From contig WAQC01000106.1 of NCBI GenBank assembly GCA_015520425.1, positions 1 through 9,866 of the forward strand: a stretch of DNA of 9,866 bases, in the 5' to 3' direction. Positions within the stretch are counted from its first letter, which is position 1; every line of letters starts with the position of its first letter. Positions 1-5,550 of the stretch are shown in pieces. A program made the position numbers and the translations under genes. The stretch is from Candidatus Pelearchaeum sp. (GTDB lineage: Archaea > Thermoproteota > Nitrososphaeria_A > Caldarchaeales > Caldarchaeaceae). Under the pieces are notes generated by a model that was given only the letters and a program-made list of their open reading frames with translations, had not been told where the DNA came from and made no database searches.

Positions 1-655
1 CTGTGAATGCGGCGGCCTCGCGTAGGGTTTCAAGGGCATACTCATACGCTTTTCGTGGTAGCGCCTCGTCATAAAGTGCCTCAGCTATTCCATGGAAGAG
101 AAACCCACTACCAAGGACGAAGGTATCCTCAAGTATCCCCACATCCCTAAACTCGCGCGCCTCGTCAGGCTCTTCGTCAGCCTCGCGTCCCTTCAGCAGG
201 AGCGTGTTCCCATACTTACTAGCCAGCCGCGCAATAGGTGAGTCAAGGTCAGAGGTAACCAAGTCAATACGATAATCGCGGTGGTTTCCTGTCTTTGCTA
301 TATAGACCGCTAGGTTCTGCGCGTCAAGTAGCGGGCTCATAGACCTTCCTGAGCCTGAGTTGATTAACAGGCAGACCTGGCCGAAGCGCTGCTTCAGTAT
401 AGGAGCAGCCTCGCCGACCTCCCTGCCAGGAAAACCAATATCACCCCGGTCCACCACCAGCTTGCCGCGCTGCATCTTGGCCAGCTCGCTACAGGCGATG
501 CTCAGCGCGCCCTTAGACCTGCCCTCGCCAGAGGGGATTAGAACACCAGCCGACTGTATATCGTGGTAAAGCCGCTCCAGCTGCTCAAGGTCTATGGAGC
601 TCAGGTTGCTGTATATCCTATTGACATAGCCGAGGCTGGAAATCACCTGCTCCAT
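1..655 (-). CDS. SIS-domain sugar-phosphate-binding protein (C-terminus cut by window edge)
   Basis: I translated this frame by hand; it is open from an ATG at 655 to the left edge, giving 218 residues and no stop, so the 3' end is missing. SIS domains bind phosphosugars in isomerases and regulators. Two Ser/Gly-rich loops are visible: PSGEGRSK at residues 41-48 and INSGSGRSMSP at 99-108. They are followed by VTSDLDSPIARLA (133-145), which matches the SIS pattern in which a strand ending in T-S is followed by a D/N-S-P/S-L/I-A segment. LGSGFLFHGIAEALYDEAL (181-199) fits the helix that closes the fold. There is no signal peptide or membrane segment, so it is cytoplasmic. The sequence does not look like 6-phospho-3-hexuloisomerase or GlmS closely enough to name a substrate. 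No clear Shine-Dalgarno precedes the ATG; TTG codons at 661 and 664 are in-frame alternatives. The promoter is probably the TATA element at 716-724 shared with the SRP RNA. Confidence 0.82.
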   Translation of the reverse strand, partial: MEQVISSLGYVNRIYSNLSSIDLEQLERLYHDIQSAGVLIPSGEGRSKGALSIACSELAKMQRGKLVVDRGDIGFPGREVGEAAPILKQRFGQVCLLINSGSGRSMSPLLDAQNLAVYIAKTGNHRDYRIDLVTSDLDSPIARLASKYGNTLLLKGREADEEPDEAREFRDVGILEDTFVLGSGFLFHGIAEALYDEALPRKAYEYALETLREAAAFT

Positions 656-715
656 GCCCAACAACCAGCGTTGAAAACTTCCTAAACGCAGGCTATAAGG
701 CTGATAATGGCCGTC

Positions 716-724
716 AAATATATA
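716..724. promoter_or_regulatory. TATA element shared by SRP RNA (+) and SIS gene (-)
   Basis: AAATATATA on the plus strand reads TATATATTT on the minus strand. Its centre lies about 28 bases before the first base of the SRP RNA terminal helix (749), the expected archaeal TATA-to-start distance. In the other direction a start near 693 would give the SIS gene a leader of about 38 bases. Use in both directions is inferred; the fit to the SRP RNA is the better one. Confidence 0.6.
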
Positions 725-748
725 GTAAGACATGGAGAAGATACTACT

Positions 749-1074
749 GGTGGCGGCGGGAAGGGCCGGGGTGCTAGCCCTACCCTGTCACCTGAAACGG
801 GCTACATGCAGGGGCCAGATAACCTGTGGGGCGCTTAGGCAGCCGCGTTGGCTGCCAGCCTTTAGGCCATGAAGACGCGCCGAGGTGGGGCGCCGTAGGC
901 GGGCAAGACATCCGTAGGGATGTCCCAACCGCCGAACACGCCGAACCGTGTTAGGCCCGGGAGGGAGCGGCACTAAGGCGTGGCGGCGCAGCCTCCTCAC
1001 AAGCGCGTCCAAGCCACGGGGCTGGATAAGCCAGCGCGGTTTTGCCTCTGCCACCCACGGGGGCCGCCGCCACC
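749..1074 (+). ncRNA. ffs: Signal recognition particle RNA (archaeal 7S RNA)
   Basis: This is the RNA scaffold of the SRP, which binds SRP19 and SRP54 and takes ribosomes making membrane or secreted proteins to the membrane. The ends pair as an 11-bp helix, GGTGGCGGCGG (749-759) with CCGCCGCCACC (1064-1074), which is helix 1, a feature typical of archaea. The 5' domain has a UGUCAC motif (about 785-790) in a stretch of small GC-rich hairpins, like the Alu-type domain. Helix 6 is GACATCC-GTAG-GGATGTC (907-924), with a GNAR tetraloop expected to bind SRP19. Helix 8 lies around 948-980: GGCCC-GGGA-GGGAGCGGCACTAAGG carries the GNRA-capped stem and the AGC/GCAC internal loops bound by SRP54. The loop is GGGA where GGAA is commoner. 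At 326 nt it is slightly longer than the usual 300 or so. Open frames on both strands here are shadows of its GC-rich sequence. Confidence 0.93.
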
Positions 1075-1076
1075 TT

Positions 1077-1102
1077 AATACAATAAAAATAATAAAAAAG
1101 AA
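1077..1102 (-). terminator. T-rich terminator of the four-helix membrane protein gene
   Basis: Read on the minus strand, the bases just after the TAA at 1111-1113 are dominated by T, including runs of six and five, with no strong hairpin. This is how many archaeal transcripts end. It also lies downstream of the SRP RNA, but on that strand it is A-rich, so it would not serve as that RNA's terminator. Confidence 0.55.
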
Positions 1103-1110
1103 GGGTGTGT

Positions 1111-1665
1111 TTATGCGGTTTTCCTCTTCCAGGTCATCACGTATCCGAGTCCTCCTAGTAGTAGGCCTATCATGAGAAGCGCTAAGAACACTGTTATCGG
1201 GGGTATTAGTGGGGCGAGTAGCTCATGTGCTTGTGCGGCTGTCCAGCCTTTGCCGCCTACCTCCACTGGGAGCATGTTGCCCCCAGCAACGTAACCGCCG
1301 TATATCATGAGCCAGGTGGCGCCCAGCACGCCCACGTTCATGAAGATTAGGTGTATCCACGCAAGGGCTGACGCCACGCCCCTATACGGCTTGCCCAGCG
1401 TTACCTCAATATGGTGATAGAAGAGGGCTGTAACAGCCACTCCGACTACGCCAACTATGATATAGCTCAGATAGCCTACCGTAAACCACTGGCCAGCCCC
1501 GCCGCTAGCTATGACTCGCGAGAACGCTGGCTTCAGCCAGCCGAAGGTCTGGCCGCCGACGAAATAAGAAGTGAGTAGTGTGGCGAGAAGACCTTGTGTT
1601 ATTGCTGCGACTATGAAGCGCGAAGACCATTTACTTTCCAGTTTTACTTGGGTTGTATTCATCAT
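1111..1665 (-). CDS. Four-helix integral membrane protein of unknown function
   Basis: The protein has 184 residues and starts at ATG 1665 (a second ATG follows at 1662). Four hydrophobic segments are visible at about 15-36, 58-84, 97-126 and 150-177, and the C-terminus KRKTA is basic and probably cytoplasmic. Histidines sit at the edge of segment 2 (YHHIE, 84-85), inside segment 3 (AWIHL, 105) and just before segment 4 (147). Buried or interfacial histidines would suit a heme or metal site as in parts of heme-copper oxidase subunits, but I cannot match a family and do not assign one. It has its own promoter 35-40 bases upstream, overlapped by a perfect palindrome, and lies 83 bases behind a winged-helix regulator/membrane-protein pair on the same strand. 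Control by that regulator is a reasonable guess. A T-rich terminator follows. The gene is intact. Confidence 0.8.
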   Translation of the reverse strand: MMNTTQVKLESKWSSRFIVAAITQGLLATLLTSYFVGGQTFGWLKPAFSRVIASGGAGQWFTVGYLSYIIVGVVGVAVTALFYHHIEVTLGKPYRGVASALAWIHLIFMNVGVLGATWLMIYGGYVAGGNMLPVEVGGKGWTAAQAHELLAPLIPPITVFLALLMIGLLLGGLGYVMTWKRKTA

Positions 1666-1698
1666 AATCTATCGTATTGTCTTTATGTTAAAGCTTCC

Positions 1699-1715
1699 GT
1701 ATTTATAGTAAATAC
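1699..1715 (-). promoter_or_regulatory. Palindromic operator-like site overlapping a TATA box
   Basis: GTATTTA-TAG-TAAATAC is a perfect inverted repeat with 7-base arms and a 3-base centre. On the minus strand it contains CTATAAATA (1708-1700), a good archaeal TATA box whose expected start near 1678 gives the membrane protein gene at 1665 a leader of about 13 bases. A dimeric winged-helix protein bound here would block TBP. The regulator encoded at 2024-2356 is the obvious candidate, by position only. Confidence 0.55.
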
Positions 1716-1748
1716 TTCCTTTACGAAAACAGTAATTGTTCGGCTCGT

Positions 1749-2018
1749 TTATTGCCATGTGGCCCATGCGAGGAAGCCTACAGCTAGGAGTCCCGCTAGA
1801 CTTATGAGCATGGCGGGTGTCCCGACCTCTGGGCCGAAGCGTGTTGCTAGCTGTGTGAAGCTGGCTAAGGCTATTAGGCTCTGGGCTAGTATGAGGAATG
1901 CGAAGAGCACATGGCCCAGCGTGATGCGCGAAACGCCAAAGCGGAGGGTTCTAACATATAGGTAGAGGATTAGCGATGCGAGTATGGCTGATATACCTGC
2001 CATCGTTATTGCGCTCAT
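1749..2018 (-). CDS. Small three-helix membrane protein paired with winged-helix regulator
   Basis: I prefer ATG 2018 (89 residues) over the longer GTG start at 2036. A GGAG ribosome-binding site (2027-2030) lies 8 bases before this ATG and overlaps the end of the upstream regulator gene, whereas the GTG has only a GGAG 2 bases away and would make the genes overlap by 13 bases. With the ATG start the genes are separated by 5 bases and are surely co-transcribed. Three hydrophobic segments run from about 4-24, 34-57 and 66-86, with short loops and a Trp-Gln C-terminus. There are no catalytic motifs. The arrangement of a one-domain winged-helix regulator followed directly by a tiny three-helix membrane protein recalls archaeal pairs such as those containing DUF7521 in haloarchaea; family membership is not proven. 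The membrane protein may sense or sequester the regulator. Confidence 0.78.
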   Translation of the reverse strand: MSAITMAGISAILASLILYLYVRTLRFGVSRITLGHVLFAFLILAQSLIALASFTQLATRFGPEVGTPAMLISLAGLLAVGFLAWATWQ

Positions 2019-2023
2019 CCAGA

Positions 2024-2356
2024 TTACTCCGACCACCGCTCCACACCACCACGCCTATTCTTACTGCTTCCAATCTTAGCGCAAACCTCATCAAAAATAT
2101 CCTTATTGTCCTCAAGTATCTGGGAGGGGAAATAAACCACGTTATACTTTAGTCCCTCGGCCGTTATAAGCCCATGAGCGGCTAGAATCTCTATGTGGTG
2201 TTTTATCGTTTTGTAGTCCATGCCCAACCGCTCCGCCAACTGGTTGATATTGGCGGGTTCTCTCATCAGTTCCCTTACCAGCCTAGCCCTAGTAGAGCCT
2301 CCGCGGGAAGCTATAAAGAGATACCAGAAGAGATTGCGGAGCGTCCTCTCAGCCAA
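2024..2356 (-). CDS. ArsR-like winged-helix transcriptional regulator
   Basis: The protein has 110 residues and starts with TTG 2356; there is no in-frame ATG between the upstream stop and this codon. The order is an N-terminal helix (5-20), then RARLVRELMREPANINQLA (23-41), then the recognition part ERLGMDYKTIKHHIEIL (42-58), and the wing HGLITAEGLKYNVVYFPS (61-78). The segment N-x-x-Q-L-A-x-x-L-x-x-D-Y-K-T-I-x-x-H is the signature of a large archaeal ArsR-like winged-helix group. I see no cysteine or histidine cluster like the ArsR metal sites. Residues 79-110 form a charged tail. It is the first gene of a pair with the three-helix membrane protein and may repress that operon and the palindromic promoter at 1699-1715. 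A weak TATA-like AAATACG (2386-2392) lies about 30 bases upstream, so the transcript may be leaderless. Confidence 0.88.
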   Translation of the reverse strand: MAERTLRNLFWYLFIASRGGSTRARLVRELMREPANINQLAERLGMDYKTIKHHIEILAAHGLITAEGLKYNVVYFPSQILEDNKDIFDEVCAKIGSSKNRRGGVERWSE

Positions 2357-2443
2357 CTTCGCAACATCATCAGGATGATTCCAGCGTATTTGACTCTTTC
2401 ACCAAAAGAAAGGAAGTGATTTATCGTACCTCACCAGTTGCCG

Positions 2444-3304
2444 CTACATTCCTGAAATCTTAAACTTCGCCAGAACAACCTTGTCGTCCAGCTTAACAGG
2501 CCCGTCTGGTCCTGGAAACTCGTAAACGCCGTCGCCGTTGTCGTAGTGTAGCATCGCTATAAGCTCCTCCTGCCCCTCATAACCCTCAACACGTATCAGC
2601 ACGCGTATATTCTGCCCCACCAGCAGGCCAGAGTTCCCAATCACAGGCCCAGGCTTACCCTCCTCTGTAACTAGGTGTATGGCTACGAACCCTGGCTTAT
2701 CTAGGAATAGGCCGTCTATAACTACCAAGCCGTTCTTAATCTCCTGGTCGCTCACAGCTATGCTGGGCATCTCGTTGGTTATTTTGAAGAGCGTTTGAAC
2801 TATTGCGTTGTTCTTAACAACGGGCTTGTCGGGGCCTGGGAACGAATATACCCCATCACCATCGTCGTAGTGTAGCATGGCGTAGAGCTCTCCCCGCCCC
2901 TGATAGTTCTGGAGACTTATCCTAACATCCTGATGGACTCCCTCTTGTAGTAGCTCTGAACGACCAACAACCATGCCTGGCTTCCCCTCAAGCGTTACGA
3001 TGTGTATGACCACGTAGCCTGGCTTGTCCAGATACACCGTCTTTACGGTTATCGTATCGCTCTCTACTGCCTGATTCGGAACTACCACACTGGGTATCGT
3101 CTCCATCATCATAGGCTCCTCCATCATTGTTACCGTTGTAGTCATCATAGCCTCAACAGTCTTTGTAACTTCACGCGTAACTGTCTCCGTTACTGGCTGG
3201 AGTGCTGTGGAACCTACGCCGTATCCTGCTAGAACGCCAACAACAAGCGCAACGATTATCGCCGCTACGGCCATGGAGCTTGATAAACCACTAATAGACC
3301 GCAT
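2444..3304 (-). CDS. Membrane-anchored surface protein with two DUF7282-like domains
   Basis: I choose ATG 3304 (286 residues). The longer frame starts at 3379, only 15 bases from the divergent gene, leaving no room for a promoter, while a TATA-like element lies 27 bases before 3304. From this start: a signal anchor (about 9-36); a Thr/Val/Glu stalk with TVTETVTREVTKTV-like repeats (38-50); a Met-rich stretch with seven Met in 15 residues (53-67); and two tandem homologous domains (about 70-178 and 179-286). Both share LDKPG(Y/F)V-x-IH-x-VT-x-EGKPG, a V(V/I)G-x-S-x-LL segment, and AMLHYD(D/N)GDGVY-x-FPGPD-x-PV. This matches DUF7282 (positional strands, G-x-S, H-x-D, F-P-G), known from archaeal surface proteins. 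The D-x-G-D-G loops resemble calcium-binding loops. It probably sits outside the cell, held by its N-terminal helix. Its ligand is unknown. Confidence 0.82.
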   Translation of the reverse strand: MRSISGLSSSMAVAAIIVALVVGVLAGYGVGSTALQPVTETVTREVTKTVEAMMTTTVTMMEEPMMMETIPSVVVPNQAVESDTITVKTVYLDKPGYVVIHIVTLEGKPGMVVGRSELLQEGVHQDVRISLQNYQGRGELYAMLHYDDGDGVYSFPGPDKPVVKNNAIVQTLFKITNEMPSIAVSDQEIKNGLVVIDGLFLDKPGFVAIHLVTEEGKPGPVIGNSGLLVGQNIRVLIRVEGYEGQEELIAMLHYDNGDGVYEFPGPDGPVKLDDKVVLAKFKISGM

Positions 3305-3323
3305 AATGCCATGACGATATTGA

Positions 3324-3373
3324 GGTAATTTAGCAGATTCTCCAAATAGACCCCTAATAATTCCCAAATTACC
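3324..3373. promoter_or_regulatory. Mirror-image divergent promoters
   Basis: GGTAATTT (3324-3331) and AAATTACC (3366-3373) are exact inverted copies. The minus-strand copy lies about 27 bases before ATG 3304 of the surface protein, and the plus-strand copy about 26-29 bases before GTG 3395. Both are therefore placed as TATA boxes for leaderless transcripts, which supports both chosen starts. The sharing of all eight bases may mean a common regulator as well as TBP. Confidence 0.5.
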
Positions 3374-3394
3374 ACCCAAAGTATTCTAATTCCA

Positions 3395-3838
3395 GTGTAT
3401 CAAGCTTATGAGGAGCTAATCTTGACTGGCCCAGCTTTCGGAAAGCTCTTACTTGAAGGAGCGTATGTAAAACTTAAGCGTAAAAATCGTGCTGAAACTC
3501 TATCTGGTGCGGATGTGTATATTCATGTTAAGGGCTATGCGCTTGCTCGCGTTACGCATCTTGACATAGAGCATGAGTCTCTCAACGGCCTTATCGCTGG
3601 TAAGGGTGGCTTCTTCACGGTTAAGGGAGTGGATGGCGGCGGTGTCTTGATAATCCTTGATAAGCACCTTAGAGTTGAGGTAAGACATCCATTACTCATA
3701 AAAGTCATTACGCCTGGCATGACTACGCGGACATGGGTAGGCCAGAAACAGGATGGGATATACGTGGGGTTTAGAAGGGAGCAAGTGAGGGCGCTGGAAG
3801 AGTTAGCGCGCCAGGTATATGGAATAGAGCCAGCATGA
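3395..3838 (+). CDS. Cytoplasmic protein of unknown function (beta-rich, C-terminal helix)
   Basis: The protein has 147 residues and starts with GTG; there is no in-frame Met until position 109. I do not recognise the family. There is no signal peptide or membrane segment. Residues 10-118 look like a run of short beta strands (for example GKLLLEGAYVKLKR, GADVYIHVKG, GGFFTVKGVDGGGVLIIL, LRVEVRHPLLIKVITPG) with a turn-rich segment and no cysteines. Residues 127-141 (REQVRALEELARQVYG) form an amphipathic helix. Six or seven strands followed by one helix is the layout of PH-like domains, but this is a pattern guess without sequence proof. It is 36 bases before the next gene on the same strand, which ends in a similar strand-loop-helix, so the two are probably an operon. 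A TATA-like element 26-29 bases upstream suggests a leaderless mRNA. Confidence 0.72.
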   Translation: MYQAYEELILTGPAFGKLLLEGAYVKLKRKNRAETLSGADVYIHVKGYALARVTHLDIEHESLNGLIAGKGGFFTVKGVDGGGVLIILDKHLRVEVRHPLLIKVITPGMTTRTWVGQKQDGIYVGFRREQVRALEELARQVYGIEPA

Positions 3839-3874
3839 TAGTAGGACGCGGAGAAAGGGTTTATAGAGTCTGAG

Positions 3875-4462
3875 ATGTATGTTTGGCTGTCTGCCTTGTC
3901 GCTGTATGGCGATGAGCAGGTTCATCTAGTTCTTGACTGCTGGAAGCGTGTCTTCTCCCTAAGAACACTAGGAGGAGGTGTAAGGCGCTATTTCTTAATC
4001 TTCACAGAGGGGCGTCTAATAGAACTGGAGACAAGCCACGTAGCAAACGTCCTCCCCTCGGAGGCGTCTCTAGCCAGCTATATGGGAAGCACCTACAACG
4101 ACCCCCTATCCTATCTCTTCTGGGGAGCGGTTGAGACAATAATCCAAGAAGCGCTGAACATCCGCGAGAAGGAAGAGCAACACGACGCATTAATAGCTTC
4201 CCTCAGCCGACAGAAGCTATCACACATCCTAACGTTCATCAAGACCACGTTAAAGAAAAGACTCAAAATCCATAAGATTGAAGAGAAGACAATAGCATAC
4301 TACCATGAGATTGAAGCTACTAAAGTAGAGGTCTCTGGCTCCACCGTTAAGTTGGAGATGCGGATAAGAGGTAAAAACATAAAATACTACGCGCCTTTCG
4401 GCTCACAGGAAAGAGCCACTGAAGCAGCCCAAAAACTCAAGACAATACTCAACATAAGCTAA
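3875..4462 (+). CDS. Cytoplasmic protein of unknown function (possible PH-like C-terminal part)
   Basis: The protein has 195 residues from ATG 3875. I do not recognise it. The N-terminal third (1-60) alternates strands (QVHLVLDCW, RVFSLRTLGGG, RRYFLIFTEGRLIELET). Residues 70-115 are helical and acidic to mixed (DPLSYLFWGAVETIIQEAL, then a charged IREKEEQHD). A basic stretch follows (KTTLKKRLKIHKIEEK, about 124-139). Residues 140-195 hold strands and a final helix (ERATEAAQKLKTIL), again resembling the end of a PH-like fold. No signal, membrane segment or catalytic motif is seen. A TTTATAG sequence lies only about 10 bases before the ATG, too close to serve it as a TATA box, so read-through from the gene 36 bases upstream is likelier. 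A start further in (TTG 3896) is possible. The gene ends 76 bases before tRNA-Ser. Confidence 0.72.
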   Translation: MYVWLSALSLYGDEQVHLVLDCWKRVFSLRTLGGGVRRYFLIFTEGRLIELETSHVANVLPSEASLASYMGSTYNDPLSYLFWGAVETIIQEALNIREKEEQHDALIASLSRQKLSHILTFIKTTLKKRLKIHKIEEKTIAYYHEIEATKVEVSGSTVKLEMRIRGKNIKYYAPFGSQERATEAAQKLKTILNIS

Positions 4463-4538
4463 ATGACCATTGAGGAGACCTCCATAAGGTTAAATCCCAC
4501 TTAGCAACACTCACCAGCTAGGTGGGTAAAACAGGCGA

Positions 4539-4623
4539 GCTGGGGTTCCCTAGCCCGGTATGGGGGTGGCCTGCTAAGCCACTGGCCCAAAAGGCCGCGC
4601 GGGTTCAAATCCCGCCCCCAGCG
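4539..4623 (+). tRNA. tRNA-Ser (anticodon GCT)
   Basis: This class II tRNA of 85 nt delivers serine to AGC/AGU codons. The acceptor stem GCTGGGG (4539-4545) pairs with CCCCAGC (4616-4622), followed by discriminator G at 4623. The D stem is CCC/GGG (4548-4550 with 4562-4564). The anticodon stem GTGGC/GCCAC (4566-4570, 4578-4582) encloses CTGCTAA with anticodon GCT at 4573-4575. A long variable arm GGCC-CAAAA-GGCC (4584-4596 region) marks it as serine. The T stem GCGGG/CCCGC encloses TTCAAAT. No intron is present and CCA is not encoded. A likely promoter TTAAAT sits at 4490-4495, which would give a 5' leader of about 20 bases to be trimmed by RNase P. Confidence 0.96.
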
Positions 4624-4632
4624 TCATAGCAT

Positions 4633-5454
4633 TCACATGTTGGTAAGTAGGGTATATGCGGCTCTATACAGCCCGCTTACCTCCCTATAGTTCTCGCGGA
4701 TAATCTTCTGTTGCTGCTTTATGTATGGTGTTTTCTTTACCAGCTTTTGGATTGTCCTCATGTATTGTTGGTATGCCTGTTTGGTGTATGGGTTCTCTTT
4801 TATTATCTGAGTTAGGAGTGTTGGTGATTCGTTGAGTAGTGTTGATGCTGCTAGGAGTAGTAGTTTTTGGGATGTGGTTGGTGGGATGTTTCTGTATGGT
4901 TGCCAGCATTTGAGGAGAGCGAGTAGTGAGATGCGGGTTAGGGCCATTAGGTAAGCCATCGCGCGGTCGTGCTCTCTTAGGCTCATAACAACTACACGCG
5001 CCCACGGGAAGAGAGAACGTAAAACCCGTTTCTCGCGCATAGCATCTTTAAGCGGCGTTAATACGATGGTCTTTTCCACCTTCTCCCCCGCGCCTGGACC
5101 AAAGAGTGGATGAAGAAGTAAGACTGTATTCTCCCTCTTCTTCAGTTGAGGTATGACGTGCGCAAGTGGGGCTTTAACCGAAGATAGCTCAACAACGATT
5201 GTTGAGCTGCTTATTGATTTTAGGACTCGTTCTATTGTGCTTGGTGTTTCACTTATTGGAACTGCGATGATTACCGCCTCAGCATTCTTTAGGGCGCTTT
5301 CCATTTTTCTGACCGATGCGCATTTTATACGTCGTGCAGCTCTTATGGCGTTTTTCCTCTCCTTATCAAACAGCACTATTTTATGGCCTTGCCTCTTTAG
5401 GTTTTGTGCGAACCAGCAGCCCATAGCTCCTGCTCCAACAACAGCTATCCTCAA
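4633..5454 (-). CDS. tyrA: TyrA-family prephenate/arogenate dehydrogenase
   Basis: It oxidatively decarboxylates prephenate or arogenate with NAD(P)+ to give the tyrosine precursor or tyrosine. I choose TTG 5454 (273 residues, beginning MRIAVVGAGAMG) because AGAGGTG (5464-5470) ends 9 bases before it and a TATA-like element is centred near 5502. The longer GTG start at 5493 has no ribosome-binding site and lies too close to that TATA element. The Rossmann domain has GAGAMG (7-12) and an acidic D30 that suggests NAD+ rather than NADP+. SSVK (91-94), HPLFGPG (115-121) and EHDRAMAYLMAL (161-172) are the family's substrate-site segments. The usual histidine just after the last segment is Arg174 here. 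There is no ACT domain. The stop codon is 9 bases from tRNA-Ser on the other strand. It most likely works with the chorismate mutase-aminotransferase at 6491-7906. Confidence 0.87.
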   Translation of the reverse strand: MRIAVVGAGAMGCWFAQNLKRQGHKIVLFDKERKNAIRAARRIKCASVRKMESALKNAEAVIIAVPISETPSTIERVLKSISSSTIVVELSSVKAPLAHVIPQLKKRENTVLLLHPLFGPGAGEKVEKTIVLTPLKDAMREKRVLRSLFPWARVVVMSLREHDRAMAYLMALTRISLLALLKCWQPYRNIPPTTSQKLLLLAASTLLNESPTLLTQIIKENPYTKQAYQQYMRTIQKLVKKTPYIKQQQKIIRENYREVSGLYRAAYTLLTNM

Positions 5455-5494
5455 CCACCGCAGCACCTCTCTAGCATACTTTCCTCCCCGCACT

Positions 5495-5528
5495 TAACTT
5501 ATCTAAGTTATTCGGAGACCTTATCTCC
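5495..5528. promoter_or_regulatory. Two adjacent inverted repeats between divergent genes
   Basis: TAACTTA-TC-TAAGTTA (5495-5510) is a perfect repeat with 7-base arms. GGAGA-CCTTA-TCTCC (5514-5528) is a perfect repeat with 5-base arms. They fill the space between tyrA (minus) and the membrane protein gene (plus). The first overlaps the likely tyrA TATA region. The second covers TTATCT at 5521-5526, about 27 bases before ATG 5551, which would make that gene's mRNA leaderless. They could be operators, but short AT-rich palindromes also occur by chance. Confidence 0.4.
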
Positions 5529-5550
5529 ACCCGATTAACGCCTTCTAAAC

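Noticed and set aside
360..569. Plus-strand open frame of 69 codons at the left end
   Set aside because: It lies antisense to the SIS-domain gene, whose motifs are clear, and has no promoter or recognisable product.
788..1175. Open frames on both strands over the SRP RNA (788-1054 minus, 948-1175 plus)
   Set aside because: They coincide with the paired, GC-rich RNA gene and have Arg/Gly/Pro-rich, repeat-like translations with no family resemblance.
4685..5005. Minus-strand open frame of 106 codons inside tyrA
   Set aside because: It is in another frame of a well-supported TyrA gene, and its Thr/Asn/Pro-rich translation looks non-biological.
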